NCBI GenBank assembly: GCA_900553215.1
Contig: USCJ01000060.1
Coordinates: 1-7,589 of the forward strand
DNA from: an uncultured Collinsella sp.
GTDB taxonomy: Bacteria; Actinomycetota; Coriobacteriia; Coriobacteriales; Coriobacteriaceae
Direction: 5' to 3'
Length of the DNA stretch: 7,589 nucleotides
The notes beneath the pieces are model-generated. The model searched no databases, was not told the origin of the DNA, and worked only from the letters and a program-made list of their open reading frames with translations. The position numbers and the translations under genes were made by a program. The first letter of the stretch is position 1. Each line of letters opens with the position of its first letter. This document shows positions 1 through 5,325 of the stretch, in pieces.

Positions 1-69
1 CGGACGCACAGCTTTCCTTCCGCGCTATTATTTAAAGTCCACGAAAGCATAAGACATGAGGAGCCCGCC

Positions 70-480
70 ATGATTAAGCCCATCATGAAATCCGAGTTCT
101 TTTTGCGCCTGCCCTCCGAAGACGCAGGGCCCGATGATGCCGCGACCGGGCAGGACCTCCTGGATACGCTCTTTGAGCATGAGCACGAGTGCGTGGGGCT
201 CGCCGCCAACATGATCGGCGTGCGCAAGCGCATCATCTGCGTAAAGGACGGCAACAGGACGCTGCTGATGTACAACCCTCAAATTCTTGAGCAGGTCAAT
301 GCCTATCAGACGAGCGAAGGATGCCTCTCGTTGATCGGCGAGCGCCCCTGTACCCGCTACCGTCGCATTAAGGTGGAGTATTTGGACGAGAACTTCGTCC
401 ACCGCATCAAGAACTTCTCGGGCTACACCGCCGAGATCATCCAACACGAAATCGACCACTGTTGCGGAATCGTTATATAG
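70..480 (+). CDS. def: Short peptide deformylase-like protein (136 aa)
   Basis: Peptide deformylases are cytosolic metalloenzymes that remove the formyl group from the N-terminal methionine of new proteins. Motif II is intact (E83-G-C-L-S87, with Cys85 as metal ligand), and so is motif III (Q125-H-E-I-D-H130, with His126 and His130 as ligands and Glu127 as catalytic base). Motif I reads G43-L-A-A-N-M-I-G50, so Met48 stands where most deformylases have the glutamine that stabilises the oxyanion. From memory, a group of short (about 136 aa) Firmicutes/Actinobacteria homologues shares this N-M variant, so it may be a subfamily trait and not damage. The protein lacks the C-terminal helix of the 169-residue E. 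coli enzyme. The ATG start is supported by GAGGAG at 58-63, six bases upstream. A possible -10 (TATTAT, 26-31) lacks a convincing -35. The family is sure; deformylase activity is not. A divergent paralogue lies at 5326-5745. Confidence 0.87.
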   Translation: MIKPIMKSEFFLRLPSEDAGPDDAATGQDLLDTLFEHEHECVGLAANMIGVRKRIICVKDGNRTLLMYNPQILEQVNAYQTSEGCLSLIGERPCTRYRRIKVEYLDENFVHRIKNFSGYTAEIIQHEIDHCCGIVI

Positions 481-495
481 TTCCGCCGATTCAAG

Positions 496-532
496 AAAGC
501 TCCCTGCAGCAAAACAACTGCAGGGAGCTTTT
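496..532 (+). terminator. Rho-independent terminator, probably bidirectional
   Basis: A 14-bp perfect stem (496-509 with 518-531, core AGCTCCCTGCAG) closes an 8-base A/C-rich loop and ends in TTTT on the + strand, 15 bases after the deformylase-like stop codon. Read on the - strand, the same hairpin follows the stop of the aminotransferase gene and runs into TTTCTT. It therefore probably serves both convergent genes. Confidence 0.85.
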
Positions 533-555
533 CATAGTGCGGAGCTTCTATCCCA

Positions 556-2076
556 CTAGCTCTGGCGGTAATGATCGAAGAAGTCGGCGAGATCCTCGAG
601 CGACTCTTTGAGCACTTCCATGCGCGGCAGGTACACGATGCGGAAGTGGTCGGGCTCGGCCCAGTTAAAGCCGCCGCCGCGGGTGATCAGGATCTTCTTC
701 TCGTGCAGCAGGTCAAGGGCGAACTGTTCGTCATCGGTGATGTTGAATTTCTTGACATCCATCTTGGGGAAGATATAGAACGCCGCACGCGGCTTGACCA
801 CCGAGATGCCGTCAATCTTGTTGAGCGCCTCATACACAAAGTTGCGCTGCTCGTAGACACGGCCGCCGGGACGGATGTAGTCGTTGACGGACTGGTGTCC
901 ACCGAGTGCCGTCTGGACGATTGACTGAGCCGGCACGTTGGAGCACAGGCGCATGTTGGAGAGCATGTTGACGCCCATGATGAAGTCGCTCATGCAGCGC
1001 TGGTTGCCCGAAAGCACCATCCAGCCAATACGATAGCCCGCAATCATGTGCGACTTGGAAAGGCCGCTAAAGGTGACGCAGGGCAGGTCGGGAGCGAGCG
1101 AGGCAATCGAGACGTGCTCGTAGCCGTCCATGCACAGGCGGTCGTAGATCTCATCAGCAAAGATCATCAGCTGATGCCTGCGTGCAACCTCGACGATGCC
1201 CTCGAGCACCTCGCGCGGATAGACGGAACCCGTGGGGTTGTTGGGGTTGATGATGACGAGGGCTTTGGTCGCGCTCGTGATCTTGGACTCCATATCGGCC
1301 AGGTCGGGATACCAATCGGCCTGCTCGTCGCACAGATAGTGCACGGGATGTCCACCGGCAAGGGTTGCGCACGCCGTCCACAGCGGATAATCGGGGCTGG
1401 GAATCAGAATCTCGTCACCGTTATCGAGCAGCGCGTTCATCGAAAGCTGGATGAGCTCGGACACGCCGTTGCCCGTGTAGATGTGCTCCATCTGAACATT
1501 GGGCAGGCCCTTGATCTGCGAGTACTGCATGATCGCCTTGCGCGCGGAGAACAGGCCGCGCGAGTTGGAATAGCCTTCGCAGTCGGGCAGCTGCTGGCGC
1601 ATATCCTTAATGACCTCATCGGGCGTGCGGAAACCAAAGGGCGCGGGGTTGCCGATGTTGAGCTTGAGAATACGCTCGCCCTCGTCCTCCATACGGGCGG
1701 CCTCGTCGACGACGGGGCCGCGGACGTCGTAGAGGACGTTGTCGAGTTTGGTGGATTTAGAAAAAGTACGCATGGGGACGCTCCTTGCAATTTGGGCTGA
1801 GGGATTGAGTTCGGGCTTGGAAACGTTGCGGGGCGATGACGTCTCGCCTTGATCGGCGTCACCGGCGAGCAGCCAGGTAACATCGACCTCCAAAATACGG
1901 GCGAGCAGCTCTGCCACATCACGCCGCGGGATCGTCTTGCCGCTCACATATTGGCTCATCTGACTCTTGCCGAGTTTTTTGCCGAGCATCTCCGATGCGC
2001 GGATCACGTCCGACTGGCGAACGTCGCGATCGGACATAGTCTGTCGCAGGCGATCGCTAAACGTCTCTTGAGCCAC
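556..2076 (-). CDS. alaA: XRE-family HTH / alanine aminotransferase (AlaA-type) fusion
   Basis: This is a fold-type I PLP aminotransferase with an N-terminal DNA-binding domain. Residues about 6-73 are an XRE/Cro-like helix-turn-helix (including KSQMSQYVSGKTIPRRDVAE), and 74-101 are a polar linker. From 102 to the end the sequence closely resembles E. coli AlaA, which makes alanine from pyruvate and glutamate. Visible active-site features are NPNNPTG (277-283), ADEIYD with Asp308 and Tyr311, GLSK with the PLP lysine Lys341, and HFRIV with carboxylate-binding Arg479. I chose GTG at 2076 because AAGGAGGT (2088-2081) sits four bases upstream; the longer ATG at 2127 has no ribosome binding site and lies inside a palindrome. 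The protein is 506 aa. The catalytic part is exactly AlaA length (405 aa) and has its own internal start. The fusion is a known annotated family (CDD PRK13355, from memory), distinct from MocR proteins, which carry a GntR winged helix. Autoregulation is likely given the upstream boxes. Confidence 0.93.
   Translation of the reverse strand: MAQETFSDRLRQTMSDRDVRQSDVIRASEMLGKKLGKSQMSQYVSGKTIPRRDVAELLARILEVDVTWLLAGDADQGETSSPRNVSKPELNPSAQIARSVPMRTFSKSTKLDNVLYDVRGPVVDEAARMEDEGERILKLNIGNPAPFGFRTPDEVIKDMRQQLPDCEGYSNSRGLFSARKAIMQYSQIKGLPNVQMEHIYTGNGVSELIQLSMNALLDNGDEILIPSPDYPLWTACATLAGGHPVHYLCDEQADWYPDLADMESKITSATKALVIINPNNPTGSVYPREVLEGIVEVARRHQLMIFADEIYDRLCMDGYEHVSIASLAPDLPCVTFSGLSKSHMIAGYRIGWMVLSGNQRCMSDFIMGVNMLSNMRLCSNVPAQSIVQTALGGHQSVNDYIRPGGRVYEQRNFVYEALNKIDGISVVKPRAAFYIFPKMDVKKFNITDDEQFALDLLHEKKILITRGGGFNWAEPDHFRIVYLPRMEVLKESLEDLADFFDHYRQS
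1771..1786 (-). promoter_or_regulatory. Internal ribosome binding site and ATG at the HTH/AlaA junction
   Basis: Inside the fusion gene, AAGGAG (1786-1781) is followed after seven bases by an in-frame ATG (1773-1771). This start sits where free-standing AlaA proteins begin (MRTFSKSTKLDNV) and would give a 405-residue enzyme without the HTH, the same length as E. coli AlaA. Sequence and spacing are as good as at many genuine starts. Whether ribosomes use it is inference. It could also be a relic of two once-separate genes. Confidence 0.5.
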
Positions 2077-2096
2077 AGGAACCTCCTTGCTGGCAA

Positions 2097-2179
2097 AGTT
2101 CAATTTATAGGACACGAATTGAACCAAGGTTCAATTTAGCAAGCAGTATAGCGCCGTACCTCATTCGAAAGTTCAATTT
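2097..2179. promoter_or_regulatory. Operator cluster: 20-bp palindrome plus GTTCAATTT repeats
   Basis: GTTCAATTT occurs three times in the same orientation, starting at 2098, 2129 and 2171. The middle copy is the right half of a perfect inverted repeat, AATTGAACC-AA-GGTTCAATT (2117-2136). Copy spacing is 31 and 42 bases, close to three and four helical turns, so all copies would face the same side of the DNA. The cluster covers the promoter region and leader of the XRE-AlaA gene. XRE proteins usually bind such palindromes, so the fusion protein itself is the first candidate ligand; that is inference. Confidence 0.6.
2145..2176 (-). promoter_or_regulatory. Candidate promoter of the XRE-AlaA gene
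   Basis: On the - strand, TATACT (2150-2145) is a good -10. TTGAAC (2176-2171) is a possible -35, but the 20-base spacing is long. A start near 2138 would put the 20-bp palindrome immediately downstream, a typical repressor position. An alternative -10, TATAAA (2109-2104), with TTGAAC (2134-2129) 19 bases upstream, would start about 20 bases before the GTG. The two cannot be ranked from sequence alone. Confidence 0.35.
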
Positions 2180-2238
2180 CATAAGAAAACGTACCGAACT
2201 CCGAGATTTGCCCAAAGCGGACAATGACGTGCACGCGT

Positions 2239-3096
2239 TTAGAGGTATTCAAGGAATCGAGCAGCGGCAAGCGAAACGTCGGCCGTTCGATATATGGCGT
2301 TAATCTGCCGATGGGGACGTCCCTCGAGCGGACGAATGGCGACATTGAACTGGCAGCGCCGCAAGATGAGCGCCGGAAGGATGCTCACGCCCAAGCCGTC
2401 CTCGACCATGGCCATAATCGCATAGTCATCCCAGGTCGACAGTTTTGAGCGCACCGCCAGCCCCGCCCGACGGAACAGCGGCGTAATCTCGTCATCGGTG
2501 CCGCGTTCCAGCAGAATAAACTGCTCGTTGGCCAAGTCGGCAAGCGAGACGGCCCCCTCACTAGCAAGCAGAGAGTCTGTCGGCACCACCGCCATCAACT
2601 CGTCGCGCACCAAAGATCGCGATGTCATGCCATTTTCTCGGGGCTCATGCGGGATAAAGCCCAGATCGCAGCGGCCCTGCGCCACCCATTGTTCAATCTC
2701 TGAATAGTCGCCCATCAGTAACTCGTAATCGACGTCTGGATAATCGGCGCGAAAACGCGCGATCACCGGCGGCAGCACGTGGGTCGCCACGCTCGAAAAC
2801 GTACCGATGCAGATTTTGCCGCGCATGAGCCCTCGCATCTCGTCCACGCGTCGCTGCAGGCGGCCAAACTCTTCGCATAACGCCTCGACTGCCGGCATGA
2901 CCTGCCGCCCGTCGGCAGAAAGCACCACGCCCTCGCGGCTGCGATCAAGCACCTTAAAACCCCAGTCTGCCTCAAGGTCGCCCACCATGCGGCTCACGCC
3001 CGACTGCGAATAGCTCAACCGCTCTGCAGCACGCGTAAAGCTGCCGGCACGCACCGTCTCGAGCAGCACTTGCATCTTTTGGATATTGGTCTCCAC
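2239..3096 (-). CDS. LysR-family transcriptional regulator
   Basis: A LysR-type regulator of about 285 aa, the usual family length. The N-terminal winged HTH spans roughly residues 5-60, with the recognition region around SFTRAAERLSYSQSGVSRMV. It is followed by the linker helix and a periplasmic-binding-protein-like effector domain from about residue 93 (GKICIGTFSSV) that includes the conserved CDLGF segment. Start choice is uncertain. GTG at 3096 is preceded by a G-rich stretch (GGGTGGGGG) and gives a normal LysR N-terminus; ATG at 3117 would add seven residues but has no Shine-Dalgarno sequence. The gene is divergent from the EamA exporter, with a LysR box between them, so that exporter is its probable target. 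The effector cannot be predicted. Residues 139-156 are encoded by a 50-bp segment that is repeated after the eamA gene. No good terminator is visible after the stop, so read-through into the XRE-AlaA gene is possible. Confidence 0.9.
   Translation of the reverse strand: METNIQKMQVLLETVRAGSFTRAAERLSYSQSGVSRMVGDLEADWGFKVLDRSREGVVLSADGRQVMPAVEALCEEFGRLQRRVDEMRGLMRGKICIGTFSSVATHVLPPVIARFRADYPDVDYELLMGDYSEIEQWVAQGRCDLGFIPHEPRENGMTSRSLVRDELMAVVPTDSLLASEGAVSLADLANEQFILLERGTDDEITPLFRRAGLAVRSKLSTWDDYAIMAMVEDGLGVSILPALILRRCQFNVAIRPLEGRPHRQINAIYRTADVSLAAARFLEYL
2631..2680. repeat. 50-bp repeat, copy A, inside lysR
   Basis: This stretch matches 4131-4180 at 48 of 50 positions in the same orientation; the differences are T/G at 2645/4145 and A/G at 2665/4165. 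Similarity stops sharply at both ends. Here it encodes part of the LysR effector domain, including the conserved CDLGF region, so this is presumably the ancestral copy. Confidence 0.9.
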
Positions 3097-3141
3097 GGCA
3101 CGCCCCCACCCTTGCATGAGTTTTTGTCATGTTTTCCATGC

Positions 3142-3147
3142 ATTATA
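3142..3147 (-). promoter_or_regulatory. Candidate -10 element of lysR
   Basis: The - strand reads TATAAT (3147-3142), a perfect -10, 45 bases upstream of the preferred GTG start. The expected -35 position (about 3165-3170) is poor (ACTGGC) and touches the LysR box at 3169-3185, which fits autorepression. On the + strand, TATATT (3144-3149) overlaps it. Confidence 0.45.
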
Positions 3148-3168
3148 TTCGCTTTTCTTCTAAAGCCA

Positions 3169-3185
3169 GTTCACCCATAGTGAAC
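3169..3185. promoter_or_regulatory. LysR box in the lysR-eamA divergent promoter region
   Basis: GTTCAC-CCATA-GTGAAC is a perfect 6-bp inverted repeat with a 5-base spacer and contains the T-N11-A pattern (T3171 and A3183) typical of LysR-type binding sites. It lies between the two divergent genes, at the -35 region of lysR, where LysR proteins commonly repress themselves and control the neighbour. Binding itself is inferred. For eamA a weak -35/-10 pair (TTCACC 3170-3175, GATATA 3193-3198, spacing 17) would overlap the box. Confidence 0.68.
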
Positions 3186-3214
3186 ATGTTCGGATATAGA
3201 GGGGATGTCAGCGC

Positions 3215-4126
3215 ATGAACAACGGACTGTTTACGTACTTAGCAGCATTGCTATTGTTTGGCTCCAATGGCATCATCGCCGCTGCCATCGCGCTGCCGAG
3301 CTCCGATATCGTGCTCCTGCGCACGTTTTTGGGCGCTCTCACCCTTGCCGCCATCCTCTTCATAACCAAGCGCCATAACCTGCAGGCTCCGTCTCGCCCC
3401 CGTGAGGCCGCAGCGCTCATCGTCTCGGGCGCCGCGCTGGGCGCCAGCTGGATTTTCCTGTTCCGCGCCTATCAGACGATCGGTGTTGGCATCTCCTCGC
3501 TGTTGTATTGCTGCGGCCCCATCATCGTTATGCCCCTCTCCCCGCTCATTTTTGGCGAAAAGCTGACCGGCGGCAAAATCGCCGGGTTTATCGCCGTTGC
3601 CTGCGGCGCCTTTCTCATTGCGGCACAAGGTCTAGGCGGCAATATGCCCATTGCGGGTATCGCTTGCGGCATCGCCTCGGCCTTCTGCTACGCGTTGATG
3701 GTCATCGCTAGCAAGGGTGCGCCACACGTCGAAGGCCTCGAAAACTCCGCGCTCCAGGTGAGCGCCGCCTTTATGACCGCGCTGGTCCTTACGCTCCTCA
3801 CGCAGGGCGTCCCCTCGTTCCTCTCCCCCAGCATTGCCGCCGGCATCGATTGGCGCGCCGTCGCCATGCTCGGCGTCGTCAACACCGGCATCGGCTGCCT
3901 GCTTTACTTTAGCGCCGTCGCCAAGCTGCCCGTGCAGACCGTCGCGGTTGTCGGCTACCTCGAGCCGCTTTCGGCAGTCGTGTTCTCCGCCGTCCTTTTG
4001 GGCGAGACCATGACGCCAATCCGCCTCATGGGCGCCGCGCTCATCATCGGCGGCGCGGTCTTTTGCGAACTCGCCGGCAAACGCGCAAGCACCAAGGCCG
4101 GTATCGCCCAGGCAGCACGCGCTTAA
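3215..4126 (+). CDS. EamA-family (DMT superfamily) transporter
   Basis: A 303-residue integral membrane protein of the drug/metabolite transporter superfamily. It carries two EamA repeats (about residues 5-138 and 147-286), each of about five hydrophobic segments, ten in all. Each repeat shows the family signature near its end: FGEKLT at 113-118, and YLEPLSAVVFS followed by LLGETMT at 248-267. Such proteins sit in the cytoplasmic membrane, and many export amino acids, metabolites or drugs. The substrate cannot be read from sequence. The divergent LysR gene and the LysR box argue for effector-induced export. The ATG has GAGGGG at 3199-3204, ten bases upstream, a slightly long spacing; no better in-frame start is seen. 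The stop codon is followed within five bases by a copy of part of lysR and then by the terminator. Confidence 0.92.
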   Translation: MNNGLFTYLAALLLFGSNGIIAAAIALPSSDIVLLRTFLGALTLAAILFITKRHNLQAPSRPREAAALIVSGAALGASWIFLFRAYQTIGVGISSLLYCCGPIIVMPLSPLIFGEKLTGGKIAGFIAVACGAFLIAAQGLGGNMPIAGIACGIASAFCYALMVIASKGAPHVEGLENSALQVSAAFMTALVLTLLTQGVPSFLSPSIAAGIDWRAVAMLGVVNTGIGCLLYFSAVAKLPVQTVAVVGYLEPLSAVVFSAVLLGETMTPIRLMGAALIIGGAVFCELAGKRASTKAGIAQAARA

Positions 4127-4130
4127 GGGA

Positions 4131-4180
4131 CATTTTCTCGGGGCGCATGCGGGATAAAGCCCAGGTCGCAGCGGCCCTGC
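4131..4180. repeat. 50-bp repeat, copy B, in the eamA 3' untranslated region
   Basis: A copy of lysR codons (2631-2680) at 48/50 identity begins five bases after the eamA stop. On the eamA transcript it is the complement of lysR mRNA: 48 Watson-Crick pairs, one G-U pair and one mismatch. Its last eight bases (GGCCCTGC, 4173-4180) form most of the left arm of the eamA terminator. It has no open reading frame role here. Confidence 0.9.
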
Positions 4181-4207
4181 ACCTCACAGGAGATGCAGGG
4201 CCATTTT
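4173..4207 (+). terminator. Rho-independent terminator of eamA
   Basis: GGCCCTGCA (4173-4181) pairs perfectly with TGCAGGGCC (4194-4202) around a 12-base loop and is followed by ATTTT. The T-tract is short but placed correctly. On the - strand no T-run follows the hairpin, so it probably does not terminate the convergent bile salt hydrolase gene efficiently. Confidence 0.75.
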
Positions 4208-4228
4208 GCATTGCAGTAAAGCTATGGG

Positions 4229-5194
4229 CTACGAACGACGCGGCTCGGGACCCACGAGCCTATCGGGGCTCGCGCCCTCGGCATCCATCAGGCTCACGTA
4301 GCGAATCGATGGGTCATCGTAGGTCGCGTAGTAATAATTGCCCGTACGCGCGCTAAAGCATCCGGTGTAGATGGTCTTCTCGAACTTGCCGTCGCCCATC
4401 TTGGACGCTCCCTCGATCATCGCCACGCCCTCGAGCGAACGGAACATGCGGACGACGTTTTCGGCCTCGCTGCCCTTTTGCGGGTAATTGGCATTGAGGT
4501 AGGCCGCCTTTACAAAACGGCTCGGCGAATAGCAGTCGCCCGGAATACCGCGCATGCCGGCACCAGCGCCATAAGGCTTGAGCTCGGCGGCGCGCCATGT
4601 CGCCGTCTGCGGAAAATCGCTGGTGGCGGTGATATAGGTGCGCAGGTTTTCCATATGCCACGGGAAAGTCGGCTGGTTGGCAAGGGTATCGACCGGGTCG
4701 TCGTATACATGCAGGCCGTCGGCCATCATCTCGACCACGATACTGCGCTGGCTGTCGCCGATAATCCAATGGAGCAGCGACACGCCCAGCCCCTCTCCGG
4801 CAGATTTGGCGACAATCACCGTATCGCGCAGTGCAGCCTCGGCCTCGTCGACCGTCGAGAACGTCGCCGCCACCCACAGGGGAAACTCGTAGGCCGCGAT
4901 ATTGGTCTTGCCATCAACCGGCCCCTCGGCATACTCGGCATAGCCGGGAAAGTTGAGCCCCGCCACAGCCAGGCCCGCATCGTTGCCGCAATCGAAAAAC
5001 ATGGGATAGTTCTTGTAATCGATACACATACCGATTACCGCATGCGCCGCCGTCGCATCGTCGATAAACGAGTACGGGATGTGGAACCCGCGGGGCACCA
5101 CGCGAACCTGCTCGCCGTATCCAAAGCTCCAGTCGAGGTTGCGGCCCAGATACATGTGGCCGGAATTATCGGTAAATCGAATGCTCGTGCACAT
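4229..5194 (-). CDS. bsh: Bile salt hydrolase (choloylglycine hydrolase, Ntn hydrolase)
   Basis: This intracellular enzyme cleaves the amide bond of glycine- or taurine-conjugated bile salts, releasing free bile acids; it is typical of gut bacteria. The start is fixed biologically: the N-terminal nucleophile must be Cys2 after removal of the initiator methionine. ATG at 5194 gives MCTSIRF and has AGGAGG (5204-5199) four bases upstream; the longer ATG at 5257 falls in the preceding gene's terminator. The 321-aa product has all the usual catalytic residues: Cys2, Arg18 and Asp21 (GRNLDWS), Asn81 (GLNFPGY), Asn173 (ANQPTF) and Arg226 (SPSRF). Asn81, where penicillin V acylases usually have tyrosine, and overall closeness to the Bifidobacterium longum enzyme (from memory) favour bile salts over penicillin. 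Taurine or glycine preference cannot be called. It has no signal peptide. A promoter may lie within 5195-5254, but none is convincing. Confidence 0.94.
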   Translation of the reverse strand: MCTSIRFTDNSGHMYLGRNLDWSFGYGEQVRVVPRGFHIPYSFIDDATAAHAVIGMCIDYKNYPMFFDCGNDAGLAVAGLNFPGYAEYAEGPVDGKTNIAAYEFPLWVAATFSTVDEAEAALRDTVIVAKSAGEGLGVSLLHWIIGDSQRSIVVEMMADGLHVYDDPVDTLANQPTFPWHMENLRTYITATSDFPQTATWRAAELKPYGAGAGMRGIPGDCYSPSRFVKAAYLNANYPQKGSEAENVVRMFRSLEGVAMIEGASKMGDGKFEKTIYTGCFSARTGNYYYATYDDPSIRYVSLMDAEGASPDRLVGPEPRRS

Positions 5195-5254
5195 AGCGCC
5201 TCCTAGCTCAATGTTCTTACTAAGGTCATTGTCACCAAACAAAGGAGCGCTAAA

Positions 5255-5294
5255 CAAAAAAGTCCGGACATGACAACAATGTCATACCCGGACT
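5255..5294 (-). terminator. Rho-independent terminator of the second deformylase-like gene
   Basis: On the - strand, AGTCCGG (5294-5288) and CCGGACT (5267-5261) form the outer 7-bp stem. A 2x2 AC internal loop leads to an inner 6-bp stem, ATGACA with TGTCAT, capped by four bases, and TTTTTT (5260-5255) follows. It lies about 30 bases after the stop at 5326 and separates that gene from the bile salt hydrolase gene. Confidence 0.88.
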
Positions 5295-5325
5295 AAAAAC
5301 GACGAGGTGCGGTGCTTTGGTCCCC

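Noticed and set aside
1048..1800. A 250-codon + strand frame opposite the aminotransferase
   Set aside because: It is the antisense shadow of highly conserved AlaA sequence; no independent motif or start signal supports it.
556..2076. MocR/PdxR-type regulator reading of the HTH-aminotransferase fusion
   Set aside because: MocR proteins carry a GntR-type winged helix. Here the N-terminal domain is XRE-like and the aminotransferase part is close to the enzyme AlaA.
2077..2127. Upstream ATG at 2127 as start of the XRE-AlaA gene
   Set aside because: It has no Shine-Dalgarno, overlaps the 20-bp palindrome, and the GTG at 2076 has AAGGAGGT at good spacing.
2136..2345. A 69-codon frame on the - strand between the lysR end and the XRE-AlaA gene
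   Set aside because: It overlaps the 3' end of lysR in another frame, runs through the operator/promoter region and has no ribosome binding site or recognisable motif.
5195..5257. ATG at 5257 as start of the bile salt hydrolase
   Set aside because: The catalytic cysteine must become the N-terminal residue, which only the ATG at 5194 provides. The upstream extension also begins inside the previous gene's terminator.
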